From Sulfurovum sp. (GTDB taxonomy: Bacteria > Campylobacterota > Campylobacteria > Campylobacterales > Sulfurovaceae), in the NCBI GenBank assembly GCA_016744875.1, contig JADGDL010000012.1, positions 27,483 to 57,653 on the forward strand: a stretch of DNA of 30,171 bases, written 5' to 3'. The translations under genes and the position numbers were made by a program. The notes below the pieces were generated by a model. It was not told where the DNA came from, did no database searches, and was given only the letters and a program-made list of their open reading frames with translations. Positions 24,232 to 30,171 of this stretch are shown here, piece by piece. Position 1 is the stretch's first letter. The number at the start of each line of letters is the position of its first letter.

Positions 24232-24531
24232 TTAACTATCCTCCTCAATTGTGGCTAATAATGGAAACTCATTTTGTTTTGCTTTTAGTTTGACTTGTTG
24301 TGCTTTTGTTTGTGCTATCTCAAAACTGTAGACACCACAGATCGCCTTACCTTTTTCATGTATCAGTAACATGATCTGTTCAGCTTGTGCATGTGTTTTA
24401 TGAAAAATATTTACAAGCACATCGACTACAAAGTCCATACTCGTATAATCATCATTGTGCAAAAGCACTTTAAACAGTTGTGGTTCTTCCAGTTCTAAAG
24501 CATACGCTAATTCTTCTTCTATCTTTGGCAT
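24232..24531 (-). CDS. clpS: ATP-dependent Clp protease adaptor ClpS
   Basis: Adaptor that binds N-degrons and delivers them to ClpA. The product is 99 residues from the ATG at 24531. An in-frame ATG at 24537 sits immediately after AAGG and is too close to it. Seen: YKVLLHNDDYTSMDF-type motif (here FKVLLHNDDYTSMDFVVDVL), with the Asn/Asp pair that holds the N-terminus, and HEKGKAICGVYSFEIAQTK, the second half of the pocket. Its TAA stop is followed directly by the clpA ATG. The leader contains repeat copy B, and the best -10 box lies at the edge of that repeat. Confidence 0.96.
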   Translation of the reverse strand: MPKIEEELAYALELEEPQLFKVLLHNDDYTSMDFVVDVLVNIFHKTHAQAEQIMLLIHEKGKAICGVYSFEIAQTKAQQVKLKAKQNEFPLLATIEEDS

Positions 24532-24545
24532 TACCATCCTTAAAT

Positions 24546-24625
24546 AACGCCTTTAGAGCAAAAGCTCCAAAGACTACGCTGCCGCTAAGTCTACTTCAGC
24601 AGTAGGCTCATGCGACTAGTCGCAT
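24546..24625 (-). repeat. dispersed three-hairpin element, copy B in the clpS leader
   Basis: The best-formed copy. On the minus strand: hairpin 1 is a perfect 16-base palindrome (24610-24625, loop CTAG), hairpin 2 CTACT-GCTGA-AGTAG (24591-24605), and hairpin 3 at 24551-24572, a 9-bp stem with one G.T pair and a TTTT loop. It lies between divergent clpS and bioD, so it cannot be a terminator here. It ends 15 bases before the clpS ATG and would form almost the whole clpS leader. Confidence 0.85.
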
Positions 24626-24629
24626 TATA
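24624..24629 (-). promoter_or_regulatory. candidate -10 box for the clpS operon
   Basis: TATAAT on the minus strand, touching hairpin 1 of repeat copy B. Transcription would start inside that palindrome and give a structured leader of about 85 bases. If real, the repeat and the promoter work together. Confidence 0.45.
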
Positions 24630-24649
24630 ATACATTATCTTATTTTGTA

Positions 24650-24655
24650 TATAAT
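24650..24655 (+). promoter_or_regulatory. candidate -10 box for bioD-pyrB-pabB
   Basis: TATAAT on the plus strand (context TTGTATATAATTAC), 30 bases before the bioD ATG. A second box, TATACT, lies just downstream but is too near the start codon. Confidence 0.5.
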
Positions 24656-24684
24656 TACATTTATTATACTAAAATTCAAGGGAA

Positions 24685-25323
24685 ATGCAAGTGCAATCAC
24701 TTTTCATCACAGCTACCGGTACAAATGTAGGTAAAACATACACTACTCTTAAACTCATTAAAGCGCTAACAGAACAAGGTTTTTCAGTGGGTGTTTTTAA
24801 ACCCATCGAAACAGGTGTTACCGATATAGCCCTTGATGCAAGTATACTCCTTGAAACTTGTCAAAAGGTAAATGAAAATTTCCAAGGTCTTACAACCGAT
24901 GATATTACAGCATACACTTTTCCTCTCCCCGCAGCACCTTTTTGTGCAGATACCAAACAAGAGATAAAACTTGAAAAGATATTTGAGAAATACAAAGCAC
25001 TTTCCAAACTCTGTGATATTCTATTAGTTGAAGGTGCCGGTGGTCTCATGGTCCCTATCACTAAGGATTATATGATGATCGACCTCATCAAAGAGCTCAA
25101 TATAAAAACGCTTCTGGTCACCCCAAGTCGTCTTGGCTGTATCAATGACACATTACTCTCCCAAGAAGCACTTACTGCACATCAAATAGATTTTGACTGG
25201 TGTGTCAATCTATATGAAGATATAGAGAGTTTTGATGAAGTCACTAAACCTTATTATGATGCAGTTTTTCCTGAATGGTGGAGTGTTGAAGGTGGGTTAG
25301 AGAAATTTATTAGCAGCTATTAG
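24685..25323 (+). CDS. bioD: dethiobiotin synthetase
   Basis: ATP-dependent carboxylase that closes the ureido ring of dethiobiotin, the step before biotin. The product is 212 residues. Seen: the P-loop ATGTNVGKT (10-18), FKPIETGVT near 39-47, LLVEGAGGLMVPI near 112-124, and a C-terminal region with VNLYED in place of the usual guanine-type NxxD motif. AAGGG lies only two bases before this ATG; a GTG two codons later (24691) is better spaced and may be the true start. It is divergent from clpS, and no other biotin gene is in the window. Confidence 0.92.
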   Translation: MQVQSLFITATGTNVGKTYTTLKLIKALTEQGFSVGVFKPIETGVTDIALDASILLETCQKVNENFQGLTTDDITAYTFPLPAAPFCADTKQEIKLEKIFEKYKALSKLCDILLVEGAGGLMVPITKDYMMIDLIKELNIKTLLVTPSRLGCINDTLLSQEALTAHQIDFDWCVNLYEDIESFDEVTKPYYDAVFPEWWSVEGGLEKFISSY

Positions 25324-25324
25324 C

Positions 25325-25330
25325 TATAAT
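25325..25330 (+). promoter_or_regulatory. candidate -10 box for pyrB
   Basis: TATAAT two bases past the bioD stop, predicting a leader of about 19 bases for pyrB. pyrB-pabB may therefore be transcribed both with bioD and separately. Confidence 0.5.
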
Positions 25331-25355
25331 ATCAAACTAAAGCCCAAGGATATCC

Positions 25356-26234
25356 ATGCAACACCTGGTAGATACTACGAACCTTACTGATGAACAGATA
25401 CAAAACCTGCTAGATGATGCAAGAACTTTTAAAACGCAACGTCCTTCCCAATTGCTTAGGGATAAACTTCTTTTCACTCTCTTTTTTGAAGCTTCTACAC
25501 GCACAAGGTCTTCATTTGAAGTAGCAGCCAAGCGTCTTGGTGTTTCTGTAGTACATTTGGATCCTTCCCGCTCTTCTACCAAAAAAGGTGAAACACTTGA
25601 AGATACTTTTGCAAACCTCTGTGCTATGGATCCTGATGGGGTTATTATAAGACATTCTGAAAATGAAACACCAGGGTTACTTGCAGATATGCAAATGACC
25701 CCAGTCATTAATGCAGGTGCAGGAAACTATGCACACCCTACACAGGCACTCCTTGACCTCTTTACCATGGTAGAGCACTTTGATGGTGAGGTGAAAGGTA
25801 AAACCATCGCCATTGTAGGTGACATCGTAAGTTCAAGAGTTGCTTCTTCTGGTATACGTCTACTTACACGTATGGGCATGCATGTACTGCTTGTTGCACC
25901 CAAACCTTTTATGCCTGACTCTGATCTGCCACAATATGAAAAACTTGAAGACGTGATGGATAAAGTGGACGTTATCATGTCACTTCGTGCACAGCTTGAA
26001 CGCCATGAAACAGAACTTTTTGAAGATTATGATGACTATGCAAGTCAGTATTGTATCACCAAAGAGCGAATGCAAAACAGAAACATTTTAGTTTTACATC
26101 CAGGACCTGTGATGCGAAATATTGATATCTCCGATGAGATGCTTGAAGATGATCGTTGTAAAGTACTTACCCAAGTCAAGAATGGTGTCTACATGCGTAT
26201 GGCGATACTAAAGTTATTACTCCTGGATTCATAA
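25356..26234 (+). CDS. pyrB: aspartate carbamoyltransferase catalytic subunit
   Basis: Makes carbamoyl-aspartate, the committed step of pyrimidine synthesis. The product is 292 residues. Seen: the carbamoyl-phosphate motif FFEASTRTRSSFE (43-55), the flexible loop DPSRSSTKKGE (69-79), GNYAHPTQALLDL (124-135), and the C-terminal HPGPVMRNIDIS. No pyrI regulatory gene is present, so it is likely an unregulated trimer or part of a larger assembly. The ribosome-binding site is AAGGATATCC. It lies 32 bases after bioD, and pabB follows 8 bases later. Confidence 0.97.
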   Translation: MQHLVDTTNLTDEQIQNLLDDARTFKTQRPSQLLRDKLLFTLFFEASTRTRSSFEVAAKRLGVSVVHLDPSRSSTKKGETLEDTFANLCAMDPDGVIIRHSENETPGLLADMQMTPVINAGAGNYAHPTQALLDLFTMVEHFDGEVKGKTIAIVGDIVSSRVASSGIRLLTRMGMHVLLVAPKPFMPDSDLPQYEKLEDVMDKVDVIMSLRAQLERHETELFEDYDDYASQYCITKERMQNRNILVLHPGPVMRNIDISDEMLEDDRCKVLTQVKNGVYMRMAILKLLLLDS

Positions 26235-26242
26235 AAAGTACA

Positions 26243-27214
26243 ATGAATTGGCAACATAAAGAAGAAGGATTTGACACTATCAACTCCTTAGGTCAAAACC
26301 GTACTCCCTTTCTTTTCATCATCTCTTATGATACAAACAAGATCTTTGCCAAAGCACTTGACGTTTTGGATGATGACATCTTTTATAAATTAGAAAATTT
26401 GCGTAATTATCCTGTAGAAACACGGACAAAAGAAGTAACTTTTTCCAAGTCTCCCGTAGCCTTTGCTACCTACAAAAAATCCTTGGAGGAAGTACTCGAA
26501 GAAATACGTTCCGGTAATACCTACTTACTAAATCTCACGTTTAAAACACCCATAGAGTCCAACTACTCTCTTAAAGAGATATTTACCTATGCACGTGCAA
26601 AATTCAAACTTTATTATAAAGATGAATTTATTTGTTTTTCTCCTGAACGTTTTGTGGAGATGAAAGATGACAACATAGCCACGTATCCTATGAAAGGAAC
26701 GATCGATGCAAACCTTCCTGATGCAAAAGAGCGCATTTTGAAAGATGAAAAAGAGATGGCTGAACATGTAATGATCGTTGACCTTATGCGTAATGATCTC
26801 GGCATCATCGGATCTGATATAAAAGTAGAAAAATTTCGTTACGTAGAGAAGATAAAAGCAGGAAAAAAAGAACTCCTGCAAGTAAGTTCCAAGATCACGG
26901 CAAAACTCCCAAACGCATGGGAAGATAACATCGGGACCTTGTTGTCTAAGCTTCTTCCTGCAGGTTCCATTACCGGCACACCCAAAAGAAGCACCGTAAA
27001 TATCATCAACAATGTAGAAGATTTTGACAGAGGATTTTACACAGGTGTGTTTGGTATTTTTGACGGTACATACCTACGTTCAGGGGTGATGATACGTTTC
27101 ATCGAAAAAAAGGATGAACAACTATCCTATAAAAGTGGTGGAGGTATCACCATTGATTCAGATGCACAAGATGAATATGATGAGCTCATAGATAAGATCT
27201 ACTTACCATTTTAA
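26243..27214 (+). CDS. pabB: aminodeoxychorismate synthase component I
   Basis: Chorismate-utilising enzyme that makes 4-amino-4-deoxychorismate for folate. It has 323 residues, the short form with only the catalytic domain, compared with about 450 in E. coli. The lysine motif that separates PabB from TrpE is seen as YPMKGTIDA (K151; PabB has PIKGT, TrpE has PIAGT). Also seen: EHVMIVDLMRNDLG, LLPAGSITGTPK, FYTGVFGIFDG and SGGGITIDSD. The start has no clear ribosome-binding site, so it is probably coupled to pyrB. No pabA or pabC is in the window. Its TAA stop and that of the opposite rhomboid gene share the four bases TTAA. Confidence 0.93.
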   Translation: MNWQHKEEGFDTINSLGQNRTPFLFIISYDTNKIFAKALDVLDDDIFYKLENLRNYPVETRTKEVTFSKSPVAFATYKKSLEEVLEEIRSGNTYLLNLTFKTPIESNYSLKEIFTYARAKFKLYYKDEFICFSPERFVEMKDDNIATYPMKGTIDANLPDAKERILKDEKEMAEHVMIVDLMRNDLGIIGSDIKVEKFRYVEKIKAGKKELLQVSSKITAKLPNAWEDNIGTLLSKLLPAGSITGTPKRSTVNIINNVEDFDRGFYTGVFGIFDGTYLRSGVMIRFIEKKDEQLSYKSGGGITIDSDAQDEYDELIDKIYLPF

Positions 27215-27891
27215 AACTGTATCTGTGCATACTCACTTGAAAGTCTTGCGACTATAATAAACATCAGCAATACCATCGCAGAGTTATAAAGTAGAAAAAA
27301 TTTAGGACTTTTAGAAAGTAAAAAACCTCCAACAACACCTACCACAAGTCCACCGATATGTGCAGAAACATCTACAGATTCTATGGAAAGCCCTATGACA
27401 AGGTTTATCCCTATGATGATGGAGAAGTCTTTCATGAATGCTTTACTGTGTGCAGCGATCTTATCTCTGTGAGCCAAAAAGAAACCTGCCAAAGCACCAA
27501 AGATCCCAAATATAGCACCAGACGCTCCTACACCTACAGAAGCAGGATGGACATACAAAGAAACCAGCCCCCCTATGAGGCCAGAAAAAAGGTAAATACT
27601 CACATAAGATTTGGTATCAAAATACATCTGGGCAGCACGTCCTACGATATAAAGAGAAAACATATTCATAAGCAGGTGTGTCATACCGCCATGCAAGAAC
27701 ATCGCAGTAAAAAGCCTCCACCATTGTTCTTCAAATACAACCAGTGGGCCAAACAATGCACCCATATCTACAAGTGTCTCCATGTCCATATCTACCAGGT
27801 CTCTACTTAATAATGCAGAGATCAAATAGATGAAGATATTGATTGCAATGATCGCATATGTTAATCTATAACGGTTAAATTCATTTAGCAT
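27211..27891 (-). CDS. rhomboid-family intramembrane serine protease
   Basis: Inner-membrane protease of 226 residues with about six membrane segments (near 11-29, 73-90, 97-115, 121-141, 156-170, 177-196), followed by a seventh hydrophobic stretch. The catalytic pair is S124 in GVGASGAIFG and H178 in SAHIGG. H72 and N76 of HLLMNM form the usual oxyanion site, and WWRLFTAMFLHGG is typical of loop 1. All catalytic residues are present, so it is predicted active; the substrates are unknown. It lies 6 bases after the 126-residue gene and converges on pabB with a four-base overlap. Confidence 0.93.
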   Translation of the reverse strand: MLNEFNRYRLTYAIIAINIFIYLISALLSRDLVDMDMETLVDMGALFGPLVVFEEQWWRLFTAMFLHGGMTHLLMNMFSLYIVGRAAQMYFDTKSYVSIYLFSGLIGGLVSLYVHPASVGVGASGAIFGIFGALAGFFLAHRDKIAAHSKAFMKDFSIIIGINLVIGLSIESVDVSAHIGGLVVGVVGGFLLSKSPKFFLLYNSAMVLLMFIIVARLSSEYAQIQF

Positions 27892-27897
27892 ACAGTT

Positions 27898-28278
27898 TTA
27901 ACAAATAGCCTCAGTAAAAACCACACCATCGATGTGTCCTCTAGCGATCTTAGAGATCTCTTTTTCGCTATGTATATGCACTAAGATGCGTGTATCAAAA
28001 AGGTATTCATTGGCTATGGGCTGTATCATCAACGCATCATCTTCTTCACAAATAATGTATTTGGCACCCAATGCATTGGCATACAGTGCATCATCCAGAG
28101 TATTGACCACCACTGCAAAAGGTATGGCGTGAGATTGACAATGCTCAGCATACGTATGAGAATCAACCAAAGGTTCAAGTAAAATAATATCTCCAGGCTG
28201 ACTTTTTGGTATGCCTTCTATAGAAAAAACTTTAAAAAAACGATTACTTTTTATCCATGGGTGACCGATGATTATCAT
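27898..28278 (-). CDS. conserved-looking protein of unknown function, 126 residues
   Basis: I do not recognise this protein. It has no signal peptide or membrane segment. Alternating beta-strand and helix segments are suggested (GDIILLEPL, IPFAVVVNTLDDALYANALGAKYIICE, TRILVHIHSEKEISKIARGHIDGVVF). These resemble consecutive beta-alpha units of a phosphate-binding TIM barrel, but the protein is too short for a full barrel. The start has AAGGAATCATC upstream. It sits 6 bases before the rhomboid gene and 52 bases after the PP0621-like gene, so it is probably co-transcribed with the rhomboid protease. Confidence 0.75.
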   Translation of the reverse strand: MIIIGHPWIKSNRFFKVFSIEGIPKSQPGDIILLEPLVDSHTYAEHCQSHAIPFAVVVNTLDDALYANALGAKYIICEEDDALMIQPIANEYLFDTRILVHIHSEKEISKIARGHIDGVVFTEAIC

Positions 28279-28330
28279 GATGATTCCTTTATATTAATTG
28301 ATCTTTACTCTTGCACTGTCTATGTTTAAT

Positions 28331-28543
28331 CTACGGTGTACATTCTGCTGAACAGTAGTACTTTCCATTCACGATCATACTCTCTTTAACCGTCACATAG
28401 GTATTGCACTTCTCACACTCTACAAGAGTATCATCATCTAACTTTTTTTCATGTGCAGTTTTACCTATTTTTGGAAATTTTCCTCCAAAAAATTTATAGA
28501 TAATCACACCGACAATAGCAAAAACAAGGAGTTTTAAGATCAT
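28331..28543 (-). CDS. PP0621-like small membrane protein with zinc-type cysteines
   Basis: A 70-residue protein with one N-terminal membrane segment (about 2-18) followed by a basic patch and a C-terminal CEKC...YCSAEC arrangement (residues 43-68), probably a treble-clef or ribbon zinc site. This pattern and size match the PP0621 family of unknown function. The ATG overlaps the rsmG stop by four bases, which supports coupled translation. The orientation of the zinc part (likely cytoplasmic) is inference. Confidence 0.8.
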   Translation of the reverse strand: MILKLLVFAIVGVIIYKFFGGKFPKIGKTAHEKKLDDDTLVECEKCNTYVTVKESMIVNGKYYCSAECTP

Positions 28544-29130
28544 AATTCTTTCTTTATATAGAGGTAATTTCTCTGATTTTTTTGTACTATATCATAATCT
28601 AACTGATGTTGTACATCTTCTATCTCATCGAATACACGGGAACCTTTGTAAAAAAGATATTCGGTCTGAGTGTCACTGATATCGTTTGTTAGATCTAAAA
28701 GTAACTTCGTATTGGTCACTGCGCGTGAGCTTATCATTTCAAAAGGTGTATGCTCTACTTTTTCTACCCTTTTAGCTTCTACAATTACATTGCCAAGTTC
28801 CAGATCAATGGCTGCATATTTTAAAAAGGAGACTCTCTTTTTAAGCGGTTCAGCAAGTACGACTTTGGTATGAGGTAAAGCTATAGCCAATACAAGTCCG
28901 GGAAACCCTGCACCCGTTCCTACATCTAAAAGTGTTTTTGGTTTCTCTATAAACATTAGAGGGTAGAGAGAGTCCACAATGTTCACATAGATAGCATCTA
29001 TGGTTTTTGCTCCGGTCAGGTTATGTATCTGATTCCATTCATGAAGCAGTGAAGCAAAGTTTTCTAACTTTACGATGACGCTCTCTTCTAAAAGGATCTT
29101 TTCATTATCTAGGTATTGTGATAGGTTCAA
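28540..29130 (-). CDS. rsmG: 16S rRNA (guanine-527-N7) methyltransferase
   Basis: SAM-dependent methyltransferase of the RsmG/GidB family, 196 residues; modifies G527 of 16S rRNA near the decoding site. Seen: WNQIHNLTGAKT (32-43), the SAM-binding LLDVGTGAGFPGLVLAI (68-84), VVLAEPLKKRVSFL (94-107), and the catalytic-region SSRAVTN motif. Loss of this enzyme gives low-level streptomycin resistance in other bacteria. It overlaps the PqqD-like gene upstream and the PP0621-like gene downstream by four bases each, an unusual setting; rsmG often sits with parAB or mnmG elsewhere. Confidence 0.95.
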   Translation of the reverse strand: MNLSQYLDNEKILLEESVIVKLENFASLLHEWNQIHNLTGAKTIDAIYVNIVDSLYPLMFIEKPKTLLDVGTGAGFPGLVLAIALPHTKVVLAEPLKKRVSFLKYAAIDLELGNVIVEAKRVEKVEHTPFEMISSRAVTNTKLLLDLTNDISDTQTEYLFYKGSRVFDEIEDVQHQLDYDIVQKNQRNYLYIKKEL

Positions 29131-29405
29131 CGTTCTTCTACCTTTACCAATCCACTCTCCACAAGCTTCCCGATAAAACTCGAGAGGTCATTTTCCAACA
29201 CTTCAGCGTCAACTTCATACTGCTCTAATAATACTTCAAGCACTTCTTTAAGCGTTTCTTTATCCTGCATCGCCTGCCAGATCGAAGTACCTACTTCATC
29301 AAGTCCAAAGTAGTTTTCACTCTCCATATCCAGAAGTACCATCTCTCCATCCACTTCCTGAGCAAAAACTGTCTCTGCAAAAGTCACTTTTTGATCTAAG
29401 TTCAT
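29127..29405 (-). CDS. PqqD-family protein (RiPP recognition element fold)
   Basis: A 92-residue acidic protein that reads like a stand-alone PqqD (PF05402-type) domain: strands at the N-terminus, then VLLDMESENYFGLDEVGTSIW (residues 23-43), then helices with YEVDAEVLENDLSSFIGKLVESGLV. In PQQ, lasso-peptide and other RiPP pathways this fold grips the leader peptide of a precursor. No radical-SAM enzyme, cyclase or recognisable precursor peptide is in the window. Its ATG shares one base with the stop of the DsbC-like gene, and its end overlaps rsmG. The fold call is good; a RiPP role is inference, since many PqqD-like proteins have other or unknown jobs. Confidence 0.8.
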   Translation of the reverse strand: MNLDQKVTFAETVFAQEVDGEMVLLDMESENYFGLDEVGTSIWQAMQDKETLKEVLEVLLEQYEVDAEVLENDLSSFIGKLVESGLVKVEER

Positions 29406-30160
29406 TACTTTTTTCTTCCTTGAGTATTGAGTAATTGCTCTTGAGACACAGGATTAAAATTTGCATCATAAACTGCAGGTGTTCCTCGTACATTTAGTTC
29501 CATAGTTGCTCTATTAACTTTTTTCATAGCCTGTCCCACTGCATCAGAATAGACAAAAGGTTTTTTTGCATCTTTTATAAGTGCCTGATACTCTGTAGAA
29601 CCCTTGAGCATTAACTCCTCAAACTTCTTTTTCTTCTCCACATCATCTTTACCTTGCATGATCCACTCTATCATAGCAGGTGCTTTTTTATGAAAGGAAA
29701 GTGGCATGAGTATCACATGTACCCTATAGTCACTCAGTTTACCTGCTACTGATTTTTCAAATCTACTACAGTAAGGACACTCCGGATCTGTCACAATGTA
29801 AAGATCTTTACTCCCTGTTCCATAAGAAAAAGAAACCCCTTCTTGAATGGCTTTTACATCCTTAGGAAAAGTAATGGGCTGACCATTTTTATCATACGCT
29901 GAACCGATATAAAGTTCTGATGTTTGTTTGTCTAAAATTGCTGCAACAAGCTGTGATCCATTGGGTGTTCTAGCTTCTACTTTTAAAATGTAAGAGTTAG
30001 GTTTTTCTATCGCCCCTGTCACATAAAGAACAGGATCTTGCAATACTCTGTTTTTTGATTTTAGCTCTTGGAGTTTTGTTTTGTCTGTTATGGTCTCTGT
30101 AGCGTTGAGTGTAGCCATTAGTGCTATACTTGTTAGTAAAATTAAAAGGGTTTTAGACAT
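29405..30160 (-). CDS. periplasmic DsbC/DsbG-like thiol:disulfide protein
   Basis: A 251-residue exported protein. A signal peptide is seen (MSKTLLILLTSIALMATLNA, cleavage near residue 20), then an N-terminal region (about 21-110) like the dimerisation/cystatin-like part of DsbC, then a thioredoxin-fold domain with CPYC (128-131, in VTDPECPYCSRFEKS) and the cis-proline T227-P228 in RGTPAVYD. CPYC is close to the DsbC CGYC and DsbG CPYC motifs. It could be an isomerase or an oxidase; in Campylobacterota such proteins often do both jobs. GGAAAAC precedes the start. The operon may begin outside the window, as only 11 bases remain upstream. Confidence 0.88.
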   Translation of the reverse strand: MSKTLLILLTSIALMATLNATETITDKTKLQELKSKNRVLQDPVLYVTGAIEKPNSYILKVEARTPNGSQLVAAILDKQTSELYIGSAYDKNGQPITFPKDVKAIQEGVSFSYGTGSKDLYIVTDPECPYCSRFEKSVAGKLSDYRVHVILMPLSFHKKAPAMIEWIMQGKDDVEKKKKFEELMLKGSTEYQALIKDAKKPFVYSDAVGQAMKKVNRATMELNVRGTPAVYDANFNPVSQEQLLNTQGRKK

Positions 30161-30171
30161 ATTTGTTTTCC

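Noticed and set aside
1..30171. CRISPR array, prophage, insertion sequence, tRNA or rRNA gene
   Set aside because: I saw no regularly spaced direct repeats, no transposase or phage genes, and no tRNA cloverleaf or rRNA sequence in the gaps between genes.

Overview
The window is chromosomal DNA from a Campylobacterota (epsilonproteobacterial) organism. I infer a non-flagellated, Sulfurovum-like marine lineage. The evidence is the moderate-to-low GC, AT-rich intergenic regions, TATAAT-type -10 boxes, and gene order. Two blocks match the Campylobacter jejuni order as I remember it: rplY-pth-lptG-lysA-pheA-hisC-(fliFGH)-dxs, and ndk-yceD-rpmF-plsX-fabH next to a ferredoxin. The genus is not proven. 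Nearly all of the window is coding. There are no rRNA or tRNA genes, insertion sequences, CRISPR arrays or prophage genes that I can see, and no gene-free stretch exceeds 300 bases.

Layout. Minus strand, 1-3348: leuS (3' end cut by the window) and a neutral zinc metallopeptidase. Plus strand: dnaX (3443-5311), with a run of ten A near its 3' end. Minus strand, 9330-5404: ndk, yceD-like, rpmF, plsX, fabH and a YmdB-family phosphodiesterase, so phospholipid and fatty-acid initiation is joined to ribosomal protein L32. Ferredoxin and metK follow as separate minus-strand units. Minus strand, 19069-11258: rplY, pth, an LptG-like permease, lysA, pheA, hisC, a 74-residue orphan and dxs. In Campylobacter the hisC-dxs gap holds fliF-fliG-fliH; here only the orphan is present. 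Minus strand, 24531-19152: clpS, clpA, aat, tal and a pilT/pilU-type ATPase. ClpS, ClpA and Aat together form the bacterial N-degron pathway. Plus strand, 24685-27214: bioD, pyrB and pabB. Minus strand, 30160-27211: a DsbC-like periplasmic protein, a PqqD-family small protein, rsmG, a PP0621-like membrane/zinc protein, an unrecognised 126-residue protein and a rhomboid protease. The first four of these overlap by 1-4 bases.

The main unexplained signal is a dispersed intergenic element of about 75-80 bases. I find three clear copies (5327-5403, 18444-18522, 24546-24625) and one diverged copy in the metK leader (11103-11174). Read on one strand, each folds into three hairpins in the same order. 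Several stem positions differ between copies but stay paired, and most of the G.T wobbles fall on that same strand. This suggests a selected structured RNA or a REP/MITE-like single-stranded-DNA hairpin element. Its copies lie in the clpS and metK leaders, just after a stop codon, and (inverted) between rplY and pth.

Other points of interest are the orphan PqqD-type RiPP-recognition protein coupled to a DsbC-like protein, the A10 tract in dnaX with stops close behind in both other frames, the loss of the ESRP phenylalanine-binding motif in PheA, and the flagellar genes missing from their usual place. All calls come from reading the sequence and remembered family knowledge; no database search was run.
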